NCBI RefSeq assembly: GCF_016865525.2
Contig: NZ_CP075169.1
Span: 3,596,337-3,660,336, forward strand
Reading direction: 5' to 3'
DNA length: 64,000 nt
Origin: Sodalis ligni
GTDB lineage: Bacteria; Pseudomonadota; Gammaproteobacteria; Enterobacterales; Enterobacteriaceae
Shown here: positions 20,197-30,248 of the stretch, one piece after another
How the letters are laid out: the number at the start of each line of letters is the position of its first letter
Numbering within the stretch: the stretch's first letter is position 1
Position numbers and translations under genes: made by a program
The notes under the pieces: generated by a model
What the model saw: only the letters and a program-made list of their open reading frames with translations
The model's database searches: none
Told to the model about the DNA's origin: nothing

Positions 20197-20862
20197 ATGC
20201 TTTCCCCCACCGCCTTTCTGGCGGCGGCCATGCAGTGCGCCGCCAGTGTTCATCCGTCCACGTCGTTCGATGTCGCCCGCGTCGAATCAGGTTTTAACCC
20301 TTACGCCATCGCGGAGATTGTGCCGAAGAATGAGCGCCTCCATGGCCGCAAAGGCGTTATTTCTCATCTGCCCACTAACAAGGCGGACGCCGTCGGTATC
20401 GTCAGACGATTGGCTACTCAAGGACGCCGCTATTCGGTCGGGCTGATGCAAATCACCAGCACCAATTTTCGCCATTACGGCGTCACCGCCGGTGACCTGC
20501 TTGACCCCTGCACCAATCTTTCCGTCTTTGAGCGCATCCTCACCGACTGTTACCGGCGTGGCGGCTCCCTGAAACGCGCGCTCAGTTGCTACTACTCCGG
20601 CAATTTCGATACCGGCCAACAGCAGGAACCCGCTTTTAACCAGTCCAGCTATGTGCAGCGTATCGGCTACATCGTCCCGTCGACTCAGGATGATAAACAA
20701 CGCCATGCCGCCGTAAAAGCGGGGCCGGAGATGCGTTATCCCGCCACCGTCCTGCGCGGTGAGATTACCGACAACTCCACGCCAGTACAGGCATCCCTGC
20801 GCTACCCCAACGCCGTTATTCGCGGCGATTTACCCGTCCCTGTTTCCCAAGAGGAGAAATGA
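20197..20862 (+). CDS. virB1: VirB1-type lytic transglycosylase
   Basis: A 221-residue periplasmic muramidase that opens peptidoglycan for type IV secretion system assembly. The catalytic Glu is in ARVESGFNP. The SLT-domain motifs SVGLMQITSTNF and ALSCYYSGNF follow at the usual spacing, and the C-terminal 60 residues are a variable tail with repeated RYPxxVxRG units. A GAGGCC site precedes the ATG. It is the first clear gene of the virB cluster. Confidence 0.93.
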   Translation: MLSPTAFLAAAMQCAASVHPSTSFDVARVESGFNPYAIAEIVPKNERLHGRKGVISHLPTNKADAVGIVRRLATQGRRYSVGLMQITSTNFRHYGVTAGDLLDPCTNLSVFERILTDCYRRGGSLKRALSCYYSGNFDTGQQQEPAFNQSSYVQRIGYIVPSTQDDKQRHAAVKAGPEMRYPATVLRGEITDNSTPVQASLRYPNAVIRGDLPVPVSQEEK

Positions 20863-20864
20863 CC

Positions 20865-21140
20865 ATGCAAAAACGTCAATACTGGCCTGCGGTCGCTTAC
20901 CTGTTACCCGCCTCCCGCGTACTGGCGGCGGACAGCGGATTTGATAAAGCCAGCGATACGCTGAGCAACACCTCCACCGGCCTGCTGGGGCTGGCCGCCG
21001 TCACCATCACGCTGGCCACCATGTGGATTGGCTACAAGGTGCTTTTCGACGGCAAAAGTCTTTCTGACATGCGCAACGTCATTATTGGCGCCATCTTGAT
21101 TGTCGGCGCTTCGGGCTTCGGGGCGTACTGGGCGGCGTAG
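20865..21140 (+). CDS. virB2: VirB2-type pilin subunit
   Basis: A 91-residue pilin precursor with a signal sequence ending ASRVLAA and two hydrophobic helices (LLGLAAVTITLATMWIGYKV and NVIIGAILIVGASGFGAYW), the VirB2/TrbC layout. The ATG at 20865 is eight bases from a GAGGAG site. An ATG at 20859 overlaps the virB1 stop but is too close to that site. Confidence 0.88.
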   Translation: MQKRQYWPAVAYLLPASRVLAADSGFDKASDTLSNTSTGLLGLAAVTITLATMWIGYKVLFDGKSLSDMRNVIIGAILIVGASGFGAYWAA

Positions 21141-21149
21141 GAGGAACCA

Positions 21150-23894
21150 ATGACCACGCTGAACAAGGCGCTGACGCGCCCCGCCGCCATCATGGGCATT
21201 CCCCTCGTGCCGTTCGTTATCGTCAGCGGGACCATCGTCCTGCTGTCGGTCTATCTCAGCTATTACCTGGCGTTGCTGCTTATTCCGGCCTGGATGGAAA
21301 TGAAGTCCAAAGCGCGAACGGATATCCATTATTTCGGTCTGCTCTGGCTGGCGTTTAAAACCCGTGGCCGGTTTGCCACCAACCGGCATTACGGCGCGAA
21401 CGCCATCCTGGCTAATCGCTATGATGCCGTCGATGTTTCGGAGTTCGCCCATAAGATGAAGCTAAACGAGCGCATCACGCTGGATAAATACATTCCGTAT
21501 TCCTCTCATATTCACCCCCAGGTGATAAGGAATCGCCATGGCGACCTGGTTGCTACCTGGGAGCTGGCTGGAGCCGTATTTGAATGCGAGGATGAACATC
21601 ACCTGACCTTTCTGGCAACCCATCTCAACAATGTTATTCGTTCGTATGAAGGGCTGCCGGTCACTTTCTATATTCACCGCATAAGAGAGCAATACCGGGA
21701 TGCGTTTGAGGCCCATTCGGGTATTCCCTTTTCGGACGAAGTCTCAGAGCGTTATTACCGGCCGATAAAGGATAAGCCGTTCTGGCGGCACCGACTGTTT
21801 TTCACCGTCTGTTATGCGCCGTTCTCGCGGCTGGAGAAAAAGGCCATGAAGATGCAGCCTGTCGGGAAAAGGCACGCCGCACTGGATGACGCCCTGAAAG
21901 CGATGCTGGAGCATCATGAGGCGCTGACATCCGCCCTGTCCCGCCATATGGCAACGCCATTAGGCGTTTATGAAGAAAACGGGCGGGTGTATTCCTCACA
22001 ACTGGCGTTTTATCACCGCCTGATGACCGGCAAATGGCAGAAGGTCGCGGTGACCCGCTCACCGTTTTACGACACGCTCAGCACACCGGATGTCTTCTTT
22101 AGCACCGATACTGCCGAGTGCCAGACGGTCGGCGGCTCCCGTTTTTTCCGCAGCCTGGAAATCAAAGACTACTCGCCCCAAACCCATACGGGTTTACTGG
22201 ATGCGCTGTTGTATGCCGAAAGCGAGTATGTACTGACGCAATCCTTCACCTGCATGGCGCGGGATGAAGCGCAGAATCACATCCGGCTGGCGGAAAAGCG
22301 ACTGAACTCGGCGGATGATGACGCCCTTTCGCAGCGCGAAGAACTGATTGTGTTGCGTGACCTGCTCCAGTCCGGGCATATCTCGTGCGGGAAATACCAC
22401 TTTTCCCTGCTGGTATCCTCAGACAGCGCCGACCAGGTGGTAAAAGACACCAACGCGCTGACCCAGCCCTTTGCCGACCTCGGCATCATGACGTCCCTGT
22501 CCACCCTGTCGTTACCCGCCGCATACCTCGCGCAACTGCCGGGGCGTACACTACGTCCTCGGCTGGTTGCCCTCAGCAGCCAGAACTATGCCGATATGGC
22601 GAGCCTGCATAACTTCCATCCTCACAAACGGGACGGCAACCCCTGGGGCGAGGCCATCGCCATCCTGACATCGCCGGGCGGCGGCGGTTATTACCTGAAT
22701 CTGCACGACAGTCAGGCCGGGCGGGATGATTTCAACGAAAAAACACCGGGCAATACGGCGATTATCGGTAAAACGGGGTCAGGCAAGACTCTGCTGATGA
22801 CGATGATGCAACAACTGATGCAGAAATACCGGAACCCGGCGACATTTGCCGCTTCGGCCACCCTTAAACGACTGACCACCGTTTTTTTTGACAAAGACCG
22901 GGCAGCAGAGATGTCGATACGTCAGATGGGTGGGCGTTACTTTCGCATCCGCACCGGTGTCCCCACCGGCTTTAATCCGTTTTCACTGGCGCCGAACCGG
23001 CGAAACATCAGTTTTATTAAACGACTTATACGGATGCTGTGTCGCCGCAACGGCAAGCCGCTCGACCCACGCGACGAAGAGCGTATCAGCACCGCCGTAG
23101 ATACCATCATGCTGGACTACCCACCGGAATACCGTCGTTACGGGATTACACGGCTACTGGAAGTGCTGCCGGAGTCGCCGACCAAAGACGCCCGGACCAA
23201 CGGGCTACGCATCCGATTGAAACAATGGGCGCAGGGCGGCGAATTCGGTTGGGTATTTGATAACGAGAAAGACACATTTAACATTAGCGACATTGATAAT
23301 TTTGGTATTGACGGCACGGAATTCCTGGACGATGACGACATCCGCGGCCCCAGCACCTTTTACCTGCTGTACCGCGTGACCAGCCTGCTGGACGGACGGC
23401 GACTGGTGATGTTTATGGACGAGTTTTGGAAGTGGCTGGCCGACGTCGAGTTTTCCCGGTTCTCGCTTAATATGCTCAAGGTTATCCGCAAACTGAACGG
23501 CATCTTTGTCCCCGCCACCCAGTCGCCCGATGAAATCGTTAAGCATCCCATCGCCCCGGCGATTATTGAGCAGTGCGGCACACAACTATTCCTCGCCAAC
23601 CCGAAGGCCAGCCATGCGGATTACGTGGAAAAAATGAAAGTGCCGGAAAGCGTATATGACATCGTGCGCAATCTTGATCCGGGCGAACACTATATGGTGG
23701 TACTGAAAACGCCCCTGCGTGCCGGCGAAACTCGACCTTTTGTGTCGATGGCAAAAATGGACCTGTCGGGCGTCGGGAAAATCACCAAATTGCTGAGCGG
23801 GAGCGAAGACAACCTGAAAATATTCGACGCCATTTATCAGGACGGCATGACGCCCGAGGAATGGAAAGCGTCATTTCTTGAACAGGCAATATAA
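21150..23894 (+). CDS. virB4: VirB3-VirB4 fusion ATPase of the type IV secretion system
   Basis: An intact 914-residue protein. The first 90 residues are VirB3-like, with two membrane segments (VPFVIVSGTIVLLSVYLSYY, LALLLIPAW). The rest is the VirB4/TraC ATPase, with Walker A IIGKTGSGKTLLM near residue 540, Walker B RRLVMFMDEFWKWL and the downstream FVPATQSPDEI box. VirB4 powers pilus biogenesis and substrate transfer at the inner membrane. VirB3-VirB4 fusions are common in enterobacterial VirB-type systems. A GGAGG site precedes the start. Confidence 0.95.
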   Translation: MTTLNKALTRPAAIMGIPLVPFVIVSGTIVLLSVYLSYYLALLLIPAWMEMKSKARTDIHYFGLLWLAFKTRGRFATNRHYGANAILANRYDAVDVSEFAHKMKLNERITLDKYIPYSSHIHPQVIRNRHGDLVATWELAGAVFECEDEHHLTFLATHLNNVIRSYEGLPVTFYIHRIREQYRDAFEAHSGIPFSDEVSERYYRPIKDKPFWRHRLFFTVCYAPFSRLEKKAMKMQPVGKRHAALDDALKAMLEHHEALTSALSRHMATPLGVYEENGRVYSSQLAFYHRLMTGKWQKVAVTRSPFYDTLSTPDVFFSTDTAECQTVGGSRFFRSLEIKDYSPQTHTGLLDALLYAESEYVLTQSFTCMARDEAQNHIRLAEKRLNSADDDALSQREELIVLRDLLQSGHISCGKYHFSLLVSSDSADQVVKDTNALTQPFADLGIMTSLSTLSLPAAYLAQLPGRTLRPRLVALSSQNYADMASLHNFHPHKRDGNPWGEAIAILTSPGGGGYYLNLHDSQAGRDDFNEKTPGNTAIIGKTGSGKTLLMTMMQQLMQKYRNPATFAASATLKRLTTVFFDKDRAAEMSIRQMGGRYFRIRTGVPTGFNPFSLAPNRRNISFIKRLIRMLCRRNGKPLDPRDEERISTAVDTIMLDYPPEYRRYGITRLLEVLPESPTKDARTNGLRIRLKQWAQGGEFGWVFDNEKDTFNISDIDNFGIDGTEFLDDDDIRGPSTFYLLYRVTSLLDGRRLVMFMDEFWKWLADVEFSRFSLNMLKVIRKLNGIFVPATQSPDEIVKHPIAPAIIEQCGTQLFLANPKASHADYVEKMKVPESVYDIVRNLDPGEHYMVVLKTPLRAGETRPFVSMAKMDLSGVGKITKLLSGSEDNLKIFDAIYQDGMTPEEWKASFLEQAI

Positions 23895-23917
23895 CATTCA
23901 AACCGGAGATAAAATCA

Positions 23918-24634
23918 ATGCGTACCCGATATAGCATCCTGGTGTTATCGTTGTTTATTTCCGCCCCATCGATAAGCGCCGGAATACCGGTTTTCGATGC
24001 CGTGCAGAATGCGGAATCCATTACCCAGTGGACTGAAAAACTCAAGCAATGGGAAGAAACCGTGACGCACTATAAAAGCGAGATTAACGCCTATAAGCAG
24101 CAATTAGCCACGGCGACGGGCGTACGGGATATTCAGGGCTTCCTCAGCGACGCCAGAAGCCTGAAAACCGATATTGATGCGCTGCGCAAGAATGGCATTT
24201 CGCTGAATGACCTGCTCACCAACCAGAACGGTTCATATTCCTCTGAACTTCAGAGCCTATATAATAAATATAAATCTTTCGATGTCTGCAATCAGTCCAG
24301 CACGTCACAAAATTACCTGGCAAGCTGCAAACAAATCGTTCTCAATCAGGCGGTGTCCATTGAGAACACCAGCGATGTGGAAAACAGGATCACCAGCACA
24401 CTCAGCGATATATCAGAGTTATCTGACCGCATAACCAATGCGCAGGACTCGAAAGAGTCACAGGATCTGGCTAACGCCGTGGCGGCCAAAAGCGTACAAT
24501 TAAATGCGCTGACCAGCCAGTGGGAAATGTCTGTCAAACAGTCAGAGCAGCGTGCGGCCCTCCTGGCTCAGCAGCGGCAAAAAGCCTTCAATGAACAGCA
24601 ACTCGCTGCGCCCGTTCCTGATTTTAATAACTGA
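23918..24634 (+). CDS. virB5: VirB5/TrbJ-family minor pilin
   Basis: A 238-residue secreted protein with a signal peptide (LVLSLFISAPSISA) followed by the family opening GIPVFDAVQNAESITQW and long amphipathic helices. VirB5 sits at the pilus tip and contributes to recipient contact. A conserved Cys pair lies in the middle (VCNQ, SCKQ). Start chosen for the GGAGA site. Confidence 0.88.
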   Translation: MRTRYSILVLSLFISAPSISAGIPVFDAVQNAESITQWTEKLKQWEETVTHYKSEINAYKQQLATATGVRDIQGFLSDARSLKTDIDALRKNGISLNDLLTNQNGSYSSELQSLYNKYKSFDVCNQSSTSQNYLASCKQIVLNQAVSIENTSDVENRITSTLSDISELSDRITNAQDSKESQDLANAVAAKSVQLNALTSQWEMSVKQSEQRAALLAQQRQKAFNEQQLAAPVPDFNN

Positions 24635-24644
24635 GAGGGTAAAA

Positions 24645-24869
24645 ATGAAAACGTCTTTTTGCATTTTCCCGATTATTTTTGGTGCGTTATCGATGACGGG
24701 ATGTGATAACCCGAAATCAAAGCAATGGTACAAAGAACATCCGGATGAAATGAACCAGCAATATAAGGTGTGCGAATCGTCCGGCAATGATTCTCAAGAT
24801 TGCCGAAATGCACGTGAAGCCCGATTCGAACTCCGTCAGGATAATGCCAAAGTTCCCGATCTAAATTAA
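24645..24869 (+). CDS. EexN-type entry-exclusion lipoprotein
   Basis: A 74-residue lipoprotein: signal peptide ending at the lipobox LSMTGC, then WYKEHPDEM and two cysteines within CESSGNDSQDCRNA, the EexN pattern. Such proteins, encoded between virB5 and virB6, prevent redundant transfer into a cell already holding the element. The start at 24645 has a GAGAGGG site. Confidence 0.82.
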   Translation: MKTSFCIFPIIFGALSMTGCDNPKSKQWYKEHPDEMNQQYKVCESSGNDSQDCRNAREARFELRQDNAKVPDLN

Positions 24870-24879
24870 AGGGGGATCT

Positions 24880-25918
24880 ATGTCAGGTGGTATGTTTGTC
24901 GGAATGGACAAGACTGTCACTGACGGTTTAAATGCCGTATTAGCCGGGCAAACTTCTGTGTACGGCAATATGATAAGCGTTATAACCGTCAGTTCGTTCA
25001 CATTGTTTATCACTTATCGGGGTTATCAGACCCTGGCCGGTAAGCTTCATACTCCAGTAGAAAATGTCGCGTGGGATGTCGGGCGAATGCTGTTAATCAT
25101 GACATTCGTCCTGAATCTTGGCGGCTGGCTTGATTTAGCTATTTCCGCGATTAACGGCTTAAAAGATGGCGTCAGCGGCGACGATAATGTCTGGGCATTA
25201 CTGGATACCGTCTGGGAAAAGCACAAACCATTGGGCAGAAACTTTATCAGCAGGATGATTCAACCTATGTGAAACTCAATGGAGGATTTGCAGAGCTCCT
25301 GGTCTGGGGTGGCGCGCTCGTCACCCTGCTATTTGGCTCCGCCGTGAACCTTTAGCAGAACTTACAATAGTGTTAATGACGACGACTGCGCCACTCTTCA
25401 TCTTCTGTCTGCTGTATGGATTCCTGATCCCCATGTTCAACAACTGGTTGAAAATTCTATTTACAGTCATTCTGACGGTGATGTTTTCAGCATTGTCGAT
25501 AAGGATCGTTATTAATTATCTGAATGGAATATTAGATAAGGCGGTTAATTTCGCGGACAACGCCAACATTATCACGCTCGGCGTCCAGTGCTGTGTTGCC
25601 GGTGTTATCTCAGGTGTCATCATCTGGTTTTCAGCGAAAATCGCCAGCGCGTTAGGTGGAGCAGCCGTTCAGGCTGCATTACAGGGCGCCGCCATGAGTG
25701 GACTGAGCGGGCTGGTCAGTAAGTCTACTGATGCGGTCAGACCCGGCATGAAGTCCGGAGCAGCAGGTGCCCGGCTGGCGACTAAAGGGAGTGTTATGGC
25801 GGCGACAGCCGCAGGCAGACTCATTGCCGTTGGCAGCGGAAAAACCATCTCTGCATGGCAAAAACGCGTCGCCGCCATCAAGAATATGAAACGTTTTAAT
25901 CAGCAGCGTAACCGCTAA
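24880..25918 (+). pseudogene. virB6: VirB6/TrbL-family inner-membrane channel protein, two frameshifts
   Basis: Reconstructed as about 346 residues. The part to 25272 contains TLFITYRGYQTLAGK and MLLIMTFVLNLGGWLDLAI. One added G near 25236 leads to KLNGGFAELLVWGGALVTLL. One added T near 25353 leads into ELTIVLMTTTAPLFIFCLLY and the C-terminal helices, ending in a basic tail. VirB6 forms the inner-membrane part of the channel. An antisense defence operon follows instead of virB7. Confidence 0.85.
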
Positions 25919-26063
25919 CCGCTATCTGGATTAAGCCACCACATAACCCGAAACTTTCCAATAGCAGAGCATGATTAGATCTGACAGGCTGCTAAGAACG
26001 TGAAGTGGACATTAGCCACTCAAACACTGGCGCAGCATTGCTGCGACTAGGGACTTTAACTTA

Positions 26064-27128
26064 TTAGACATTGTTTTCAACTTTAACCCGACTTCCTTCA
26101 TATTCTAATATATTAGACAACAAATCTGGATATTTGTCTTTCAGCTCAAGAAGCTTTCCATAAAACCGATCTTCTCCAGTATTTGGAAACATATAGTTTG
26201 GCTCTCTCTTACCTTCATAGTCAAAATCTTTATCGAGGTGGATGATGAAATCGAGATCTGTAATTGCAATATTGCGCTCATATTCTCCAAATATCGGTAA
26301 CCCACAATTTTGTCTTAGGACCCTCACTGGATTGTATGTTTTGAATAAGTCAAATCCTTCAATCAAGAACTCTGTTTTCTTAACAAGTGGGTCTCTAAAG
26401 CAAAATCCATAGATTACACCCTTATGATCACCCTTTTTATTCTAGTGTGATAAGCCAGACCAGACGAGTTAAATTTAAGTTTATAGGTAGCAAAGAATAT
26501 GGCTGTTTCAACATCAAATGATATATCTAAGCCAGTTGTTTGTGTGGCATAATGCTGCTCCACACGCATGATGTCGTATGAGTATCGACTGTCTAGATAA
26601 ACATTGGGGTTGTTGGGCTCAAGCTCATGAAGGAATCTCAGGAAACTTCTCTCTTCCTCCTGATTAACATTGAAAGAATATATTCCCTCTTTGTCTATAT
26701 AATCCAGGGAATATAGAAATTTCCTTCCATCTTTATCTGATCTTACAGGGCTAGAAATCTTCCTCTTATAGGTATATTCCGATGTTTGACCACGAAATGA
26801 AACTTTCCTTCATTTATATAGCGCTGCCGCCTTGGATCAGAAAGAATGTTAGCTATATCATCATAATTTCTTGCTGAATACTCCGAAAATTCAGATAGAT
26901 TAGGGAAGATATTATTACCTTGAATATACTCAACAAAATCATCAACATCAAATAAACCAGATGACTGTTTACTGCCGAACATTTTGTCGCTTACCATCGC
27001 CCAAGTTTTACCTGAGAATGGGTCTGCAATGTCCCTAATTGTGTAGCCAGAATCGATAACCTCATTTATCAACCCTTCCGGGACATTTTGGAGCGCAATA
27101 CTTCAATAAGTCTGCTTTCGAACATCAT
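26064..27128 (-). pseudogene. FRG-domain protein, multiply frameshifted
   Basis: Translation in three frames gives about 355 residues. The N-terminal part contains YTIRDIADPFSGKTWAMVSD; the middle reads YDIMRVEQHYATQTTGLDIS then AIFFATYKL, the core of the FRG domain (QHYGLxTxLLDxT...ALFFA type); the C-terminal part has YNPVRVLRQNCGLPIFGEYE. Shifts lie near 27085 (AAAA run), 26765 and 26440. The start at 27128 follows GGGGA. FRG domains occur in phage-defence and toxin-like proteins, activity unproven. It is the last gene of the antisense operon that starts with the CD-NTase. Confidence 0.7.
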
Positions 27129-27170
27129 GATCCCCAAAATTTTCGCTATGTTCGTTTGGAATTTAGTAAT

Positions 27171-27902
27171 TTAATTAGAAGCGCCATCTTCGGAACCTAA
27201 CTTGTTTTGTTTAATAGGTTCTATTTTTCCATAAGTAACGCTGCGTCGATACATTGTTAGCGGCCTTGAGCCAAAACGGCCTCGGCCATGACCAAAAATC
27301 ATTGAAATAACTACAAATATAGAAATTATCGAACTGACCGCCACAAACCAATTAATAGAATTAGTTTCACTAACAGGTCGGATAAGACCTTGGTCAAGTA
27401 AATACTTCAAACCTAGTAAAACCAAATAAGAACAAAGACAAAACTTACGATTTCATTTATTTTAGAAACAGAGTAGGTTCGTTGATGATGAACTGTTTTA
27501 TATAAAGGGCCGGTAAAAGCATCTTCAAGTAGATCTACATGAACTTCCCAGTGTCGCTGCCACGATTTGCTACCTAAATTAGTAAAATGCCAAGCTAAAG
27601 ACAACACAAAACCTATACATATTAAAAATACACTTCAACATGATTAAACTGATCATACTTGGTATAATTTGCAGAAGAAGTCAGAGCAAAATAACCAACA
27701 AATGTACTAGCAATGAAAGCCCAAAAGTATGTTGCCCTTTTCCAATACATTTCAATTTCGAAATTTCGAGTAGCCCATGCTTTTCAAAAGCTTTTTCAGC
27801 CATTTGGTGGGGTATATCTACCAATTGAGCCATATATTCTTCTTTGCTGAGCTCAGTGAGTTCAGATGGTTTATTTGAATATAAATATTCAATAATCTTC
27901 AT
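27171..27902 (-). pseudogene. RipA-like multi-span membrane protein, frameshifted
   Basis: A soluble N-terminus of about 50 residues (IPHQMAEKAFEKHGLLEIS) leads to YWKRATYFWAFIASTFVGYF, then LSLAWHFTNLGSKSWQRHWE, VDLLEDAFTGPLYKTVHH and two more membrane helices, ending in a basic tail. About 243 residues are restored with shifts near 27735, 27600 and 27420. The WQRHWExHxDLLEDxxTGPLYK block matches my recollection of the RipA family of octameric membrane proteins. The family name is from memory and the function is unknown. It lies between the Cap15-like effector and the FRG gene, all antisense to virB. Confidence 0.5.
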
Positions 27903-27966
27903 ATGTTTTTACCCTAATATTGTGCTTTAAAGCAAAGAGGAAAATTTGTCCGTTAACAATCCTTTA

Positions 27967-28624
27967 TCAGCGCCTATTTTCATTTTCTGTCACGGGATGC
28001 GCACCCAAATCTACTGGAAGATCTTCAAGTACTTCTTTTGAGTAGTATTGAAGAATTATTTCCCTTTGTTAATCTTTCCGTCCAATATCTGCCTATTAGT
28101 TTTTGTTTTGGTTTCTCAATGATCTTGAATATCGCTGTTCCATCATGTGGAATGCTTCGCTCGTTCAAACTTAGTCTGGGCTCGCTAGCATAGGAGTACG
28201 CGATATTTTAACCTGCCGTTCAGGGTCGATAAGAAAGCCCTCAGAATACGAGGAGCTTTCCATTTCACTCGTACGCATCACGCAGCTAATGTGGAAGAAG
28301 GATTGGTTCACTGTGAGCATTACGGGTATAGGCGGTGGTTTTCTCCCGTCTTCGGGTTTTCCAATCTGAATATATAAAACCCACCCAGCTTCCATTTAAA
28401 TTGGGAAAAGGAACAAGCCAGCCTCTAAATATTTTAAATTTCCATACCCATTTAATGAATGCGGCCACAACTAAAATATCTATACTCACTACCTTTGGAA
28501 CAAGCCCAAAGAAGTCCTTGACCTTTGATAAATCCAGCCCATTAAAGTAGGCGAGCGAAAACCAAGAGGCGGCTGATATTCCAACTAAAAGATACAGAGA
28601 ACTTTTAAGTGTCACGTTACTCAT
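27967..28624 (-). pseudogene. cap15: Cap15-like CBASS effector (two membrane helices plus beta-barrel), frameshifted
   Basis: Two N-terminal membrane segments (SLYLLVGISAASWFSLAYF; VSIDILVVAAFIKWVW) are followed by PNLNGSWVGFIYSDWK, the start of the beta-rich ligand-binding barrel, then VMLTVNQSFFHISCVMRTSE. The C-terminal part reads RLSLNERSIPHDGTAIFKII and LIGRYWTERLTKG. About 219 residues are restored with shifts near 28345, 28190 and 28065. This layout matches Cap15, in which a cyclic-dinucleotide-gated barrel triggers inner-membrane disruption on phage infection. It starts five bases after the CD-NTase stop. Confidence 0.72.
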
Positions 28625-28628
28625 TATT

Positions 28629-29495
28629 TCAATCCAAAGTAGTTCCATGCCGCTTTAGCAAATCCACGGCCATCCTCTCGAGTCCATTTTGATTCGAATG
28701 AAATAAGTAAAAGCATTCATTTACTTCTACCCAGCGACCAGAGTCTGGCTCATCACCTTGGAGAGAATTCCAAATATGGAAAAGCATAGCTCGGAGACAT
28801 TCTGTCCAAGTTGAAAGAGTAAACACACTGTCTGGACAATTGTAGGCTAAGCACTCCATAAAAAGAGGGCAATTCACGAAATGATCCATCTTCTGCCATT
28901 GCGTTCTCAATACGCTTTAATAGGCGAGCTCCTTTTTATAGGCATAACCAGTTCGGTTATTCTTAGCTGTTCCGTTTTCTATTTGTTGGGCAGGATAATT
29001 AACAATGCTACTGCCATCAGTCTTAAATATTTTTGTTCCGTCTCTAGTTTCGCTTTTCATGTAATACTGATAGCTAAAACATGGCACGACATCAGCATCT
29101 ATCCGAGCCGAGCTAGAATTTATTTGTATAGCAGTAGAGCCCGTAGAATCAACTTGACCGGGAAATTTTGCTTCCATGGCAGAAATAAGCTCGATTTTAA
29201 GCTTTGCCGGAGTCCAAACTCCCTCATAGGGCTCACCAGATGTACGATTCCCCTTCTCAGACTCGTCCCAATACAGGGCCTCTGCACACTCAACCGCTAT
29301 ATCTACATCGCTGTCTGAACGCACATTGGTATTATTGGCATATGAGCCTTTCGCATAAATCTTTAAAGAGCAATTATTGAATGGTTCGTGTGAAGCGATC
29401 GCTTGGCGAATCATCCGTTCCGTTCTATCCTGTTTGCTCTGTTCAGTGTCACTCGAAGGACCTGTCCATCCAGACAATTTAGCTTCCAGACTCAT
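28629..29495 (-). pseudogene. CBASS CD-NTase (cGAS/DncV-like nucleotidyltransferase), frameshifted
   Basis: The nucleotidyltransferase active site is GSYANNTNVRSDSDVDIAVE, with the third metal-binding acid in RIDADVVPC. Downstream TGSTAIQINSS supports the family. The first frame ends at 28917. One added T near 28919 and another in the TTTTT run near 28865 give LKRIENAMAEDGSF and MECLAYNCPDSVFT, ending at 28629, about 288 residues. CD-NTases make cyclic oligonucleotides after phage sensing. Only an effector of the Cap15 kind follows, with no ubiquitin-like Cap2 or HORMA genes, pointing to a type I CBASS. Confidence 0.82.
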
Positions 29496-29799
29496 TGTTT
29501 TTCCTTGAAAACGCTAACAATTTAATAAAAGGTAACTATGCCCGCAAGTCGAAAGTATCCTTACCTTCTTTCGTGATTTTCACTCATTCTAAATTAATGC
29601 TGAACCACCTCTATTTCAATAGATTATTTTGAAATCATGAAATTTAGTTCAACAAGCTCCATACAATCCGTACACAGGTGTAAAATTTTTTATAAGTCAC
29701 TTTAACTGTTAATTTAGCCAGTACTTTATTTAACATTCCTGCGACTAAAACAGCAACATGATAATTAATTTATATATTCGAGAACGTCCGCTTTTGCAC

Positions 29800-29957
29800 A
29801 AGCTGTGTGAAAACGTTTTTGGTCGCAGAAACTGCCTAAAACAGAGCTGAAAACCGCACTCATGCGTATAATTAGGATCTACTAAACCAGTTGATCAATT
29901 TCAGATTTTGCGTAGACGCGCGCACTTCAGTTTCTGGTCAGGTTTTTCACACAGCCG
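29800..29957. repeat. MITE-like element or IS remnant with imperfect terminal inverted repeats
   Basis: AGCTGTGTGAAAACGTTTTT then GGTCGCAGAAACTG at the left faces CAGTTTCTGGTCAGG then TTTTTCACACAGC at the right. The two arms are imperfect inverted copies of about 28-33 bases enclosing about 95 bases without a gene. The size and GCTGTGTGAAAA ends suggest a non-autonomous element or the two ends of a deleted IS. It lies between the CBASS operon and virB7, so it may mark the edge of the insertion. Confidence 0.6.
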
Positions 29958-30107
29958 GGGCACGGTGCCGACTTTCAGATTGGATTTAAGCTCGCAACTA
30001 GAAACTTTGTTAACACCAAATCTCTTCCCCGCTCATCACATCCGCATTCGTAGCGCGTCGTGGCGATAACACTGAAACCACTGCATCCGTTAAATAAAGG
30101 GCCTGAT

Positions 30108-30248
30108 ATGAAACTCAGCATCTTCCTTCTGATGCTGTGCGCGCTCATGGGCTGCACACAGCATAACGTCACCCTTCCGCCGGTATCCGGCGATCCTCAA
30201 CCGGTGAACACTCCGGCCATCATTCAGGAGTTGACAAAACATGTCTGA
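30108..30248 (+). CDS. virB7: VirB7-type lipoprotein
   Basis: A 46-residue lipoprotein starting MKLSIFLLMLCALMGC with the lipobox ALMGC, then a short Pro-rich tail. VirB7 anchors the outer-membrane core complex with VirB9. Start chosen at 30108 because the 16-residue extension to 30060 would spoil the signal peptide. It overlaps virB8 by eight bases. Confidence 0.8.
   Translation: MKLSIFLLMLCALMGCTQHNVTLPPVSGDPQPVNTPAIIQELTKHV

Noticed and set aside
20287..21452. Long minus-strand frames across virB1 and virB2-virB4
   Set aside because: They are antisense to genes with clear motifs and have no plausible domains.
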